Shown here: positions 1 to 11,259 of the stretch, one piece after another
Numbering within the stretch: position 1 is the stretch's first letter
How the letters are laid out: each line of letters opens with the position of its first letter
NCBI GenBank assembly: GCA_024741835.1
Contig: JAENRP010000479.1
Span: 1 to 26,180, forward strand
From: Diplocarpon mali
Lineage: Eukaryota > Ascomycota > Leotiomycetes > Helotiales > Drepanopezizaceae
Length of the DNA stretch: 26,180 nt
Direction: 5' to 3'
Program-made: the position numbers and the translations under genes
Notes under the pieces: model-generated
Told to the model about the DNA's origin: nothing
The model's database searches: none
Seen by the model: only the letters and a program-made list of their open reading frames with translations

Positions 1-111
1 TTCATAGCTAAATTTAGTATAGCTATGATTTCTAATCCAACTTAGCTAGTATAGCTACTCCACCTTAGCTATTCCTACTTAGCTAGTATAGCTATGATTC
101 TATATTTAACA
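1..111 (-). mobile_element. Partial LTR, probable Ty1/copia family, cut by window start
   Basis: This stretch matches 11575-11685 at every position I compared except position 107, where T replaces C in a CA context. It is therefore the right-hand end of a second copy of the LTR found whole at 11260-11685. It ends in TTTAACA, a mutated TTCAACA. Read on the - strand the LTR would start TGTTGAATATAG, which I associate with fungal copia LTRs, but no copia coding region is in view, so the family is inferred. The copy sits inside the pol frame of element 1, which resumes at 112. The adjacent TTCTT (112-116) is the predicted target duplication; its partner would lie left of the window. Confidence 0.75.
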
Positions 112-113
112 TT

Positions 114-3100
114 CTTAACCTAGGCTAGTATAATACTATTATCAAAGTCAAATAGATACGCCGATTTCGACTTAAACTTGATTCGAAGGAAAACCGATTT
201 GTATAGCCTTTGTATTATCCCTTATTATCCCGTTTTATAAAAGAAATCTTTATTTGTCTTCCCCCTCTTAAAGGACTTTAGATCTAATCCAATTATTAAG
301 CTAATATTAATTATAAGGAATAGGAAATAGCTATAGATAAAGCTCAATAGATTAATAGAAGATAGTCTTATATTAATTTAGTAGTTCTAGCTAGGCGTAA
401 GATCCCTATTGCTATTACTAGGCTAGCGCCCCTACCTATAACCAAGCTAGATCTAGGAAAACAGTCTAATATAAATCGACTATATTCTAACTCCATTTGC
501 AAATGCTCTAAAGCTGCAGTTCCTATTTGCGAAATCAGTACTAATGCCTTTTATTATAATATAAAGCATAAGGAGACTGAGTTCTTTTAAACTAGTATTT
601 ATAAAGTGGATAGGATTCTAAAGGAAAGATATAAGCTTAAGAATCCTAATATCGAAAAGCTAATTAACAATCGACTCCTAAAATAGTACCGATCTTTAAG
701 ATAAGCCTTTTTAAAAAGGGATATAGATACCCTCTTTTCCTATTAGTACTATAATTATAAGATATAGCTAAAAGGGCCCTTGCCTAATGCCTATTCGCCC
801 CTCTACTATCAATCTACTAAGGAGCTTAAGGTTATAAAGGAGTACTTACTTAAGAATTTAGACAAAGGCTTTATTAAGATAAGTACTAGCCCCTTTGCTT
901 TACTAGTACTATTTGTAAAGAAGGCTGATAGTAGCCTCCGATTTTGCATAGACTATCGAAAGCTAAACGCACTAACTTAAAAGGACGCTTATCCAATTCT
1001 AAGGATAAACGAGCTTTTAAGACAAGTATCTAAAGCTAAGATTTTTATAAAACTAGATATTTAAGCCGCTTTCAATTAGATATAAATAGACCCTAAATTA
1101 AAGGAATATACTACCTTTCGAATAAGGTACCGATCCTATAAATGCAAGGTTCTCCTATTTAGCCTTTGTAATAGACTTAGTACTTACTAATAGTATATAA
1201 ATGATATTCTTTTAAATTACTTAGATGATTTTTATATAGCATATTTAGACAATATTTTAATTTACTTTAATAATATTAAAGAGCATTAAGGCTATATTGA
1301 AAAGGTACTAAAACAACTTTTAAAGGCTGGCCTTTAAGCGGATATTAAGAAGTGCAAGTTCTATATTACTTATACTTAATATCTTAGATATATTCTAATA
1401 ATAACTAGGATCGAACTGGACCTTAAGAAGGTTGAACTACTACGCAATTGGAAGTACTCAAAAACTATTATTAAGGTAAAGTCCTACTTAGGATTTTACA
1501 GGTTCTATTAATAATTCATTTACAACTTTAGGCTAATTGCTAAACCCTTCTCTATTTTAACCCAACTAATAGTACCTTAGAATTAGATAGAAGAGTGCCG
1601 AATCGCTTTTAAAGAGCTTTGCAAGCAGTTGCTTTTAATTCAGCAGATTTACTATTTTAACCCCAACTTGCTTATAAAGCTGGAAACTAATACTTCTAAT
1701 AGCATTATCGCTAGAGTACTTTCTTAATAATACTCTAATAAGTAATAGTACCTAATCGGCTTCTATTCGCATATACTCTTAAGCTATGAACCTAATTAGG
1801 AAATATATAATAAGGAACTCTTTGCTATTATTGAATCCTATTATAAATAGAGACCTAAGCTTATATTACTTAAGGAGTAAGTTGATATTTACTTAAATCA
1901 CCGCTCCTTTAAGTACTTTATAACTATTAAGGTTCTGACTGTAAAATAGTGCTAATAGATGGAATTTCTATTTGACTTTAATTTTTAAATCGTATATACT
2001 CTTAGCAAAGACAACTAGAAGGCTAATATTCTTAGCCGATAAGAGCAGGATATGCCGGTTTATAAATAAGCGAAGCTAGATAGCCAATCCTAAGTTTTGC
2101 TTTCCCCTGCTTAATTAGACCCTTGAATTAATACTAAACTAGCTAATAAATTTCTCGCCGAATCCGCTAAAGGCACCCTTACCTTAATATTAATCAATAC
2201 TCCTAATTCGACCTTAAATCGACCTAAAGATTCCTTTAATTTGATTAAGAAACTTTATTAAAATAATTGTAAATCCTTTTAAGAGATTCGCACTAACCTT
2301 TTTAAAAACTACTCTTTAAAAGACAGATTGCTTTACTTTAAAGAGCGTCTTTGCATATACTATAATACTCCCTTATACACTCGTTTAATTTAAGAAGCTT
2401 ATAACTAACCTTCAAGCGCACACCCTAATAGCTTAAAAACCTATTAGCTTCTTACTCTTAAGTACTATTAGGTTAGGATAGGTTTAGACTATAAAAGATT
2501 TATTACAAACTGCAGACCTTATCAATTCTTATATTCGAAGATAACTAAATAATAAAGCCTTTTGCAGCCCTTCCCTATTCCTAACTATCCTATGCAGCAC
2601 TTATATATAGATTTTAAGGATTTCCCTCTTAATAAGCACAGTTTTAATCGAATCCTAGTTTTTATAGACCGACTTAATAAGAGCGCTATTATAATCCCTT
2701 ATTAAAAAGATATTAACGCTTAAGGAACTGCCTAATTATTTATTTAATAGATATATCGATTTGGCTATACTCTAGAGATAATTACCTTAAACTAAGGCCC
2801 CTAATTCGTCTCCTCATTTTAGAAAGAGTTCTACTATATTATTAGTATTAAGATTAAACTCTTTATAGTATACTTTAAGGAGACTAACGGCTAAATAGAG
2901 ATTATAAATAAGTATATTAATTTAAGGCTATAGCCTTTTATTAATTACTATTAAGATAATTAAAGTGAGCTGATTCTATTAATAGATTATATATAATCTA
3001 CTCTCTCTTATACTTCTATTAGTATAACCCTATATTAGCTTAAGTATAAAGTTGCACCTTAGATAAGTTAGGACTAGATCTCTTTAAAACCGTCTAGCCT

Positions 3101-3813
3101 ATAGGAGAGATTAAATTAAGCAAAGGCTAAGCTAGTAGCAAAGAGGATGCACTTAATATAAGAAGTAGCAAAAGGCAATATAGAATATACTTAAGAGAGA
3201 ATACAGAAGTCTACGAATTAATACTAAAGGGAGATTGATTAGAAACCTAAAGATATAGTCTACCTTTTGATAAAAAATCTTAAGAACTACCGTCTTAGTA
3301 GGAAACTGGCCAATCAATAGGATAGCCCCTTTAAGGTTCTTAAGAAGGTAGGTAATTTATATTAGATCAAGCTGCTTATAGGTTCTATAATATATAATAT
3401 CTTCGCGCTAAAGCTACTATTTAAAGATCTATAAAACCCTTTGCTAAGTTAAGAATAACCCTAGCCTACTATAGAAAAGATCGCTAAGTAAGAAAAGTAT
3501 AAAGTGTTTAAGATACTAAGTATACGCTTATCTTAAAGGAACCTAAAGTATTAGGTCAAATAGACTAGTTATAACCCTAATTTAAGTTGGTATTATATCT
3601 TAAATTTTATAAGATCCTTATATAAGATTTGCGACTTTTATTAAGCTAATCCTATAAAGCCAGGACTACCTTAAAACCTATAAGCTTAGCTAAAGGCTTA
3701 GGAAAGCGGTATAGATAATTATAGTCACTTAGAAGATAATAGGCCAGATGTAAAATAAGTTAGTAAATAAATCTAAAAATACAAATAAAAAAAAAAGGAA
3801 AAAAAAAAAATAA
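114..3813 (+). pseudogene. pol: Ty3-like pol (linker, RT, RNase H, integrase, chromodomain), RIP-degraded
   Basis: One frame is followed through many TAA/TAG stops. About 510-780 matches the linker before RT (AFYYN then KETEFF). RT spans about 780-1500, with PLYYQSTKEL, LRFCIDYRKLN, KLDI and the catalytic box at 1242-1253 reading YLDN in place of YLDD. RNase H follows at about 1580-2040, with ETNTSN from 1683 in place of the usual ETDASD. The integrase core lies at about 2600-3100: IDF at 2607, a mutated second Asp in TLN-stop-GPQF near 2784, and Glu at 2898 after KETNG. A chromodomain-like segment at about 3480-3690 has V-K-stop-T-S-Y-N-P-x-L-S-W followed by NPIKPG. Together these would copy RNA to DNA and integrate it, the chromodomain steering to chromatin marks. 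Two catalytic Asp codons now read Asn, so this copy is dead. Confidence 0.88.
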
Positions 3814-3838
3814 TAAAAATATAAAAACAATAATACTA
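3765..3838 (+). repeat. A-rich run joining pol to the tail frame
   Basis: Several A runs, the longest 12 nt, interrupted by G and T, would encode a lysine-rich stretch. The pol frame (positions divisible by 3) and the downstream tail frame differ by one, so the register change falls in or near this run. Slippage here could have separated one longer polyprotein into two frames; a true second ORF is the alternative. Confidence 0.6.
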
Positions 3839-4944
3839 GGCCTACTGCCCCCTTCCCTTACAACTCCTCCGACCCCTCCTCCTCTACGCATAAGGAGATA
3901 AGCTCTAACTCCGTTTTAAAGCTAGAGCTTACCTCCTATCTATACTCCCGCTTGGAACGACCCCGACCTCCTCTTACTACTACTAGCGCCGCCCTACTGA
4001 CTACTGCGCCTAATGCTACCCTTGCTATTACAAGCCTTCCTTTCCTTATAAAAGACTCTGCCGCTATAGCAGTCTATTCTACTAATGCGGCAATAGACCC
4101 TAGGAGGCCTAGTATAGTTCGGCTAAATTGCTTTAACCTCGCCAGCCGAGACTTAATAAGGTTGCTGCGCTCCTATTAGAAAGTTAGCAATCGATTTAAT
4201 ACTAATTTGGGTTTAACTTATAGTAACTATCGCCTAAACCCCCTTTAGCTGGCTTGCTATAGCCTTAGCTATAGAGCAGAGCTCTATAAGGCTAATACGC
4301 TTAAGTTAAGAGCGGCTAATCAGAGCCTTTGCGCTAGCTATTAATAAAAGGTTAATAAAGATCCGGGCGTGCTAGACCGTCTCTTAATAAAGTATCTCGC
4401 AGTTCCCTACCGAAACCGCCTACGCATTATCATTATCGCTACTATCGTCCTCCTCTTACTATTAAGCAACCTCCCTCCGCTACTCCTTAAGGGCTATAGA
4501 TAGTACTACGAACTCCTCCTTAATATAAAAGGGAAGCTATAAATAAGTATTAGTGCGAATAGAACTCTAGAGTCGATTCAAAGTACTTATAGGAATGCAC
4601 TCTGCCTTCTGCTCCTAGCACTAGTAGCACTTTTTACTACATTTAGACTCGAACTCGCACTTATGCGCGATATCGCATATAAGGCGCCGCACGCACTAGC
4701 AATAACAAATGCAGTAGGCTACCGCAAGGGCGCCTAATAGCAGGGGAATTAGTACTACGCAAATTAGACGCGATTCGACCCTAGACTAAGGTAAACTTAC
4801 TTATAGTGGTTAATAGTAGTAGTAATTATTTCTACTACTATGCATTAGCCCTACGCTATAGTAGTAGGAGTAAAGGACCTATGCAATTATATATAGTTAT
4901 TATACTAAAGAAGGAAGATCCTATAAGAGGAAAAACAAATTTGA
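3814..4944 (+). pseudogene. Unrecognised tail frame of element 1 with three hydrophobic segments
   Basis: Downstream of the chromodomain a single frame stays open for about 370 codons apart from TAA/TAG stops of the RIP type. It is GC-richer than its surroundings. The N-terminal third is Pro/Ser/Thr-rich. Three hydrophobic stretches follow: about 4412-4485 (IIIIATIVLLLLLL), about 4594-4635 (LCLLLLALVALF) and about 4807-4872 (LIVVVIIS and beyond). The first uninterrupted part runs to 4179. The end is uncertain: a TGA at 4942 may be a mutated CGA, and the frame can be followed almost to the polypurine tract. It lies where env sits in errantiviruses, but I see no recognisable envelope motif. It could equally be a C-terminal extension of Pol. 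No family recognised. Confidence 0.5.
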
Positions 4945-5065
4945 GTATATAACGCGACTTGCGCTAAACTAAATACAGAATAGTACTATTTGCATAATAA
5001 CGCACTAAGTATATTACTATACGAAAATCGTTATAACCTACTAACGCTTATAGGCAAGCGTTCTC

Positions 5066-5080
5066 AAAGGGGGGAGGTAG
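5066..5080 (+). other. Polypurine tract of element 1
   Basis: AAAGGGGGGAGGTAG lies directly before the LTR start. It is a nearly pure purine run, broken only by the T of the final TAG, in the position where plus-strand DNA synthesis is primed during reverse transcription. Confidence 0.75.
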
Positions 5081-5387
5081 TATAACAGTTGCACCCCTAA
5101 CTGGTGCAATTACCTAAGAGTATAGCATTTTAAGGTTTTGCAATATCGATTCGATATAAGGTTATTTCGAATCGACCCTAAAGGTGCAAAAGGATATTCT
5201 TATATAATATTATATAAATGGGCAAAGAGCTTAGAGCTACTTATATATATAAGGGAAAAGGGTTCTCTTATAAGGAAGGCTCTCTAACTTCTTCGTTTCC
5301 TTCGTATTAGACCTATAGAATACGCCTTTTGCACCACTTCTTGCTACCATACTTGATCTCGCACTTCGGCGGTTCTATGTCGTTACA
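5081..5387 (+). mobile_element. 3' LTR of element 1 (307 bp)
   Basis: It begins TATAAC (a mutated TGTAAC) immediately after the polypurine tract and ends GTTACA, giving a six-base terminal inverted repeat. A promoter-like TATA stretch lies at about 5200-5219. The next five bases, AGGGG (5388-5392), are the predicted target duplication, whose partner would lie left of the window. No second copy of this LTR is in the window. Confidence 0.78.
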
Positions 5388-5411
5388 AGGGGCTTAGTAG
5401 GCTTAAGGACA

Positions 5412-5434
5412 ACTCCTAGGCCTACCCTGCGAGT
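5412..5434. repeat. P23 palindrome copy 1
   Basis: Arms ACTCCTAGG and CCTGCGAGT. One arm is the CTA subtype, the other the GCG subtype. It is non-coding, 24 bp right of the element 1 LTR, and is flanked by AA and TT. Confidence 0.85.
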
Positions 5435-5476
5435 TAAGTCATATGGTCTTATAAAGGAACGCTTTTGGAAAAATTG

Positions 5477-5499
5477 ACTCCTAGTCCCGCCCTGCGAGT
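5477..5499. repeat. P23 palindrome copy 2
   Basis: Arms ACTCCTAGT and CCTGCGAGT, preceded by TTG. It starts 65 bp after the start of copy 1 in the same arm order and is non-coding. Confidence 0.85.
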
Positions 5500-5814
5500 A
5501 GAGTTTAGTAATTTCAATAAAGGTTACTATTAATTGATTGTTTTTAATTTGAAAAGATACCTAGGAATTAGATTAGTGCAAAAGGATAGTTGTTATTTTC
5601 CTAACTGCAGGTCAATTAGAGTAAGGTCTAAGTAGGGGTATTAAGATAGGTAATACATCTATCATTCTAATATATTATCATATAACCCTACTACTTAATT
5701 AGTAGGATATTGATACGTATATAGCTATAGGGAAGAAAGGGGTAACCTTCCTTCCCTAACTCTTATCAATATATCGACTATCGACCTCTAGAAGCCTCCT
5801 TTACCTACTGCGCC

Positions 5815-7521
5815 GACTTACTTAAGCTCAATATGATTCTATATTTTGCAATCCTTTAGAAAAGAAGGCAATAGGGTGCTATTATTTATCGTTCTTATCC
5901 TTTTAGCTAAGCACTTTAGCTGCCGCTAGGTCTGAGCAATCGGTTTTAATCCTTATTAATTAGTGATTTTTAAAGTATAATAAAATAAGAGCGACTAATA
6001 GCCGCTTCTTTAATTATTTAAATACATCCTATTATTCCTTAGTCAAGGCGAACGTTAGGCTATTGTCCTTTATTATAAGCTAATTAAAAGGGCGCGCAAT
6101 TCGACTATAGGCCTTGATAAATCTTTAATAGAAGTTGTAGAATCTTAAGAACGACTGCACCTATTTCTTCGTTAATAGGAGGGTCTATTTTTTAATAACC
6201 TTAACCTTAGCAAAGTCAACCTATACTCCTTAGTTAGTAATAATAAACCTTAGGAATTTAATGCTAATGACTTCGAATTCGCACTTTTTAATATCGACTT
6301 ATAAGCTAGCTTTGCGTAGTCTTTTTAAAACCTATCTAATATAGCATTAGTACTCTTCCTTAGTTTTTAAGAAGATTAAGATATTATTAATATATATAGA
6401 GTAGAAGTCGTTTAAGTATTCTATTAAAATAGTATTAATATACTATTAGAAGGTAGCTAGGCTATTGCATAGTTTAAAAGGGAGTACTATTAGTTTAAAG
6501 GAGCTATACCTTATCTTAAAGGCTGCTTATATTATAAAGTTAAGGTCTATTAGGATATAATAGAATGTATAGCAGACGTTAAGCTTTATAAAGAGCGTTA
6601 TATTCCTAAGTCGGTCGAGGGTTTCTATAATTAAAGGGAAAGGGTACTAGTCTTTTTTAATAAGTCTATTTAACTCTTAATAGTTAATGGAAAACCGCAG
6701 GCCGCCTTTAGGTTTCTTTATAAATAGGATAGGCGATAAAAAGGTAGCGTTAGATAGTTATATAAATCCCTTCTTTAAGTTATTTATAAGGTATTCCCTT
6801 ATTTTCTTAAGTTCGGGCTTACTTATTTTATATAAGTAGGCGGTTTTTATTATTAGTAGTGATCCTTTAAACTCAATCTTATAATTAATTAGTTGCAATA
6901 GAGGTAGCGTATTTATAGCACTTTTAAAGAAGTATATGATTAAGTTATAAAGGAAGGGTAGTAACTTGGCGCGTAACTCGTAGGCCTCTTAAGGTCCTAG
7001 AGCGTTATACTTACTAAGTGCATTAGGTTCTTCCTCTTCTATTATATAAATTAGGGTCTAGTCTATTCCTAAGTCTAGTAGGCAAATGATAGCTTTGCAT
7101 CGAGTTTAGATATAAGAGGTTCTCTTATCTCTTTTTTTAAAGAGGTAATCCAGTTCTATAAGCGTAACTAACCTAATCTTAGTATTAGTCTAGTAGAGGC
7201 TAATTCTAAAGGCTGGCCTTAAGATTATTAATATATCTATACTTATCGGTTAAAGGGTATTAATATTAAGTTCCTCTCTTTATCATTTGTAATTAGCTAA
7301 GCAGGTATCAAAGTCCTATATTAGCATATCCTTAGACTTAGTCAAAGGGTTATTAAGAGCTTTCGGCGGTCTTAAAATTCTAGTCTTATTAAGCTATCGC
7401 TAGTCTCTTTAATTAGCGTCCTATTAATCTAATTGATAAACGTTAGGCTAATATAGCTTCTTCCTCTTATAATTGATAATTATATCTTATTTAGCTAGCT
7501 ACTTGCGATTTAAGATCATAT
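5815..7521 (-). pseudogene. pol: Element 3: Ty3-like RT/RNase H fragment on the minus strand
   Basis: Read on the - strand, the linker and RT run from about 7100 to 6080 and RNase H follows to about 5815. Visible motifs are IREYL, KKGFI, FIKKPKGGLRFSINY, a catalytic box at 6383-6394 reading YINN in place of YxDD, and DIKKCEFEV then FLRF (the usual FLGF). RNase H shows IKTDCSD then HPIAFFSKGLQ. The frame can be followed upstream toward 7521 through a degenerate protease/linker part. Homology is cut at 7521 by the LTR of element A, and on the other side near 5815 before the rest of RNase H, so integrase is missing. Sequence and orientation differ from element 1, so it is a separate Ty3-like element. 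It is inactive, with many TAA/TAG stops. Confidence 0.82.
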
Positions 7522-7767
7522 TATGGAGACCTGAGATAGATAGGTCTTGTGATATATATCACATAATCGGCGCAGGACGGTAGGAGGATAAAAGGGCCAT
7601 CTTCTATATATAGAGATAGCGCGCGTCGCTATAAGTACTAAATATACCTTATACTTAAGACTTATTCCTAATATCTTATCTAAGAGAGCCCGCTTATAAT
7701 GCTTCCTCCTCTTATTTTTAGGTCTTCCCTTAGGCCTATTCTTATATTATCTCCCTTCAGTTTTATA
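7522..7767 (+). mobile_element. 5' LTR of element A (246 bp)
   Basis: It aligns from end to end, with small gaps, to the LTRs of element B (17704-17947 and 20395-20638). Shared landmarks are GAGACCT near the start, a TATATATAG promoter box, GATAGCGCGC in the middle, and TAGGCCTATTCTT near the end. It begins TATGGAGACC where element B has TGTAGAGACC, and ends TTTTATA. It is clearly more diverged from the two B LTRs than they are from each other. The five bases before it are CATAT. No matching 3' LTR occurs after pol in the window. Confidence 0.82.
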
Positions 7768-7787
7768 TTAGTGACCTACGCAAGGAC
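7768..7787 (+). promoter_or_regulatory. Primer binding site of element A
   Basis: TTAGTGACCTACGCAAGGAC follows the LTR directly. Element B has TTGGTGACCTACGTAGGGAC at the same place, so the ancestral site carried TGG, complementary to a tRNA CCA end. The tRNA species cannot be told by eye. Confidence 0.6.
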
Positions 7788-8517
7788 CGATTTTTTAAGA
7801 TTTCTATCTTTATATAACCTTATCGATCTTTTAATTTATAAATAAGAGACTGGCCTTTCGAAAAATACATCTTTAAAACACTTATAGCATTTTAATCAAC
7901 TTTAAAAACCTTATCCTCAATCGCCTAATTACTTAAAACTATCGATTTTTATTTAGCAACTATTAATAACCTTAGATTTTCCCTTTTCGGCTCTACTTTA
8001 AAAACCCTTATTTTTCTTCCTTAACTCTAAGATTTTCGGAATTTTCAACTTCCTAGTATGAAAAGTTTGGTAAACCCTATAATAGCAATCTCCAATAGCA
8101 GTGGTTTTAAGTACTTAAGTAATACTAAGCGCAAACTCTAACTAGAAGTATCTCTTTAGAATCCTTAGAAATCCGAATCTAATAATTTAGCCGCCTTAGC
8201 TTAATAGAACTTTAAAAATTGCCTTAGAATCGTCTTTAAAGACCCCTTTATTCTAAGGACTAATAGGAATTAGCTTAAAGGCTAAGAAGAATCTTATATA
8301 TAAACCTTATCTTAGAAATTAGTCTTTAATTAAGTAAACCTTATTTTATTGCAATTAGTTGCAATACTCTTATTAGCTGTTTAATACCTACTTAGAATCT
8401 CTTAATAAACTTAGATTAAACTTAATAGAATTCGGAATTTTACTCCTAAGCCTGGCTTATAAGTAGGAGGATAAAAAGATATCCTTTAATAACTTAAGAC
8501 TACTACCTACTTTTTTA
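7788..8517 (+). other. Leader of element A
   Basis: Non-coding stretch between primer site and gag. It aligns patchily to the element B leader (17968-18771), for example AACCTTAGATTTTCC, TTTTAAGTA and AAAATTGCCTTAGAATC. It holds P23 copy 3. No other feature seen. Confidence 0.6.
8442..8464. repeat. P23 palindrome copy 3
   Basis: Arms ACTCCTAAG and CTTATAAGT. It lies in the element A leader, 54 bp before the gag start. It is at the same place as copy 10 in element B, so it predates their split. Both are followed by AGGA. Confidence 0.8.
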
Positions 8518-9450
8518 ATATTAATACTAGAAAATACTAAAAATAATAATAATTTTGAACTTTTTATTATCCCTTTATTTAAATCTTTTTAAACCTATTT
8601 TAATTACTTTAAGATTGACTCGAATTCCGAATATTCTTTAAGCCCTTTTGAATTTCGAAGTACTCCTTTTAGCAACTAATTACGCAATATTAAAGCTTCC
8701 CCTTTACCCCTTATAGATTCTATTAATTTAGATAGTTAATATAAAACGATAATGGCCGCATTTAAGGCTATTACTAGCCACTTTCCCCTCCTTAATTCCT
8801 CTAATACTCCTTACTTTATAAGAGCTAATATTACTAATTTCCTTAAGCAATATAAGGAAACTTATTATAATTTTAGTATTTTATAAGTAGATATGATTTC
8901 TTAGCTCCCTTGCTACTATAACTATATAAGTAAAGATATTATTAAATCCCTCTTTAAATGGAAAACGCATAGTTTATAAGAATTCCTTATTAAAGCTCTT
9001 AAGTCTGAATTCTAAGAATTTGATAGATAGTAGATTCGCAATACTTTAGCTTTCTTAAAGGAATTTATTCTAATTACTTAAACTCCTAAGGAACTTAAGA
9101 ACTACTATTAGACTTTTACTTATATATCAAATACCTTAATTAGCTAGAAAATACTTAGCAAAGTTGAAAGAGGCCGCCTTTTCTTACTTAGATTATCTAC
9201 TAGCCTTTGAAATAAGATTATTAAGCATTTTAAGATTAATAAGTAAGACCTTATAACCTTTGCCTTATTTAAGGAATTCTCAGCCTTTACTTTAAAATCA
9301 GATCTTAATAAGAGAACTATTAATACTATAAAATAAGAAAAAGCCCTTACTCCCTCTTATACTAAAGACTTTAAAAGCCTAGTCTAAGAATACTTAAAGG
9401 CTTTAAAAGTCATAGAAGAGGCAAAGAAGAACCTAGTAGTCATACCTTTT

Positions 9451-9473
9451 ACTTACAAGCCCGACTTAAGAGT
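9451..9473. repeat. P23 palindrome copy 4 (in gag)
   Basis: Arms ACTTACAAG and CTTAAGAGT, flanked TTT and AA. In the gag frame the ACT is a codon, giving FTYKPDLRV. Same site as copy 11 in element B gag. Confidence 0.85.
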
Positions 9474-11254
9474 AAGATCCAACCTTAGAATTAAGGAACT
9501 TAAGACCTAATTTATAAAACTCCGAATCTAAAGCTTAGAAACTAAGATTAATAATCTTTTATAAGAAAAATAGCATATTCTCCAATTTAGTAATAGGCAA
9601 AACTCGGCTATTATAAGCCAACTTAATAGTTCTTATTACCAGACTCCTGCTTCTTATTATTTGGAATAACTAGCTAATATAAGAACTTAACAGTTGATTA
9701 AAGAAGGAGAAATTAATCCTAACTAATACTCTACTAATATTAATACTATAAGGTATTAAGGGAATAGCAATAGAAGAAGACTAACTTGCAACTTTTGCAA
9801 TAATAAGGAACCTAACTGCCCTTTATATAAGTGTTGCAACGATTATCCTCTTTTCTATTATTTTATTAACACTAGGGTCATATATATTAATAAGTATAGA
9901 ATGCTTTATATTAAGGATCATAGGCTAGACGCTATCCTTATTAAAAAATACTAGAATCATTTATAGTTATAAACTATTTAAATAATAATATATAGTATAA
10001 AGTAGGATAAGGATTTGGCTGAATAAAAGTGCATTATTAAAATCAACTCTAAGGTCCTAACTTATATATATATAAGTTTAGCTAGCAATCTACTTAAGGG
10101 AGTGCTTACTAACTAAACTTTGAACTAGACTGCTATTAAAGTCAAAGGTATCTCTATTTTAAAGTAGGTTAATAATAATATATCTGCTAATATTAATACT
10201 ACTTTTATATTTAGAAACCCTTAGAATACTTAGTATCCTTTTAGATCTACTACTCCTTTAATACTAATAAAACTAGCTAAAGTCTAGAAATCAATGCGTG
10301 CAACTTAGGAATCTTAATATAAGGTCCAAATGCTAAAAGATACTTAATAGTCTAAAACCGCAATAGATAAGGATAAAGCCAATATAGCAGACGAATTGAT
10401 TAGAGATATAATAGACGAAGATGGCTTTAAGCTTAAAGATTAAGAAGTTAAAGTTATTATATAGACCTTTAACTTTAAGCGAAAGAGATAGATATTAAAA
10501 TAGGAAAAATTTATTAATAAATACGCTAGTTCAACTGTAATAGAGAAAGCTATAGAGAATATCATAGCTTAGCAAATTAACCTTATATTTAAAGACCTAT
10601 TTAGTTTAATTAAACGCTTTAATAAAGTATTAAAAAAGCATATCCTAATTGCCTTTAAAGATTTGAATAATAATAAGGAAATGGAAATTATAATATAAAA
10701 GAACTCTAAGAAGCACTTAGCCTTAATCAAATGTCTTTAAATTGCAAAAGACAAAGGAACCTAAAGGTACTATAATATTATAGTAATAGCTTTAATATTT
10801 TAAAATATCAATCGAAATTATTTAGCAGTTATAATAAAAAGCCTTATAGTTATTTATTCTATAGAAGAATTAATTAAAGCAAAGGCTTTGATCGATTATA
10901 GTTTAGAAGTTAATATAATAATTAGAAAAGTGGCGGAAATAGCTTAATTGACAATTGTTAGCGATCGACTCCTTATTTATTCGATTGTCTTTAGATCGAA
11001 ATACAATTTTAATAGATAGGTGAAAAACGTAAAGGTTAGAGTCAAAGGGATTATTAATTATATTAACTTTCTAATAATAAAGAATTCTTTAAATAATATT
11101 CTTTTAAGAATACCTTTTATTTTATAATCTCAGCTAATATTTAACTATCCTAGAGATAGTCTTATAAAAGCTAGTCTTTAGAATATAGATCGATCTTTAA
11201 AAAGATAAATAGTTATTATAAAAGATATAGCCGAATTTTAAAATAAGGTTTTAA

Positions 11255-11259
11255 GAAAC
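11255..11259. repeat. Target-site duplication GAAAC, left copy
   Basis: GAAAC directly before the solo LTR, repeated at 11686-11690. A five-base duplication is usual for Ty1/copia and many other LTR elements. Confidence 0.9.

Larger units (their letters stand above)
112..5387 (+). mobile_element. Element 1: 5'-truncated Ty3-like chromovirus relic
   Basis: The element consists of a pol frame (protease-RT linker, RT, RNase H, integrase, chromodomain), a second frame of about 370 codons with hydrophobic segments, a polypurine tract and one LTR. The order RT, RNase H, integrase defines Ty3/gypsy, and the chromodomain places it among chromoviruses. The 5' LTR, gag and most of the protease lie left of the copia-type LTR that interrupts it at 111. 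Heavy CpA-to-TpA change has placed stops throughout. It carries no P23 palindrome, unlike everything from 7522 rightward, so it belongs to a different lineage from element A. Confidence 0.88.
5388..5814. other. Gene-free stretch between element 1 and element 3
   Basis: No reading frame or transposon domain could be followed. The first 112 bases hold two P23 palindromes (5412-5434 and 5477-5499). The rest is AT-rich. A TG...CA segment at 5591-5768 resembles a small LTR, but its flanks do not match. The RNase H homology of element 3 stops abruptly near 5815, so another rearrangement end must lie here. Confidence 0.6.
8518..11259 (+). pseudogene. gag: Gag-protease frame of element A, RIP-degraded
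   Basis: One frame runs from an ATA at 8518 (probably a mutated ATG; element B has ATA at the matching place) to 11259, broken by RIP-type stops. Residues from about 8750 align closely with element B gag: AAFKAITSHFPLL, RANITNFLKQYKETYYNFSI and the VERGRLFLLRL region. A Cys-rich segment at 9787-9840 (C-x2-C-x6-C) is a poor zinc knuckle. An aspartic protease lies at about 10885-11160: ALIDYS where families have a D-x-G core, then EVNIIIRKVAEIA and IPFILQSQLIFNYP. Gag packages the RNA and the protease matures the particle. The frame is cut at 11259 by a solo LTR. The following pol reads in a different register even after the LTR is subtracted, so a shift or indel lies between protease and RT. 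Confidence 0.8.

Noticed and set aside
3814..4944. Calling the hydrophobic tail frame an envelope protein
   Set aside because: Hydrophobic segments alone are not enough; I see no signal peptide, fusion motif or cleavage site.
5591..5768. TG...CA segment (TGTTATTTTCC to CTTATCA) that could be a small solo LTR
   Set aside because: The flanking five bases (ATAGT and ATATC) do not match, and no second copy is in the window.
6975..6997. ACTCGTAGGCCT resembling the left half of P23 in element 3
   Set aside because: The right arm is absent at the required distance, and the bases fit the conserved linker reading of the minus-strand frame (EAYELRAK). Treated as chance.
9787..9840. Calling the Cys-rich stretch in gag a CCHC zinc knuckle
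   Set aside because: Only C-x2-C-x6-C is visible and no His lies at the usual place; mutation may have removed it, so it is described but not named.
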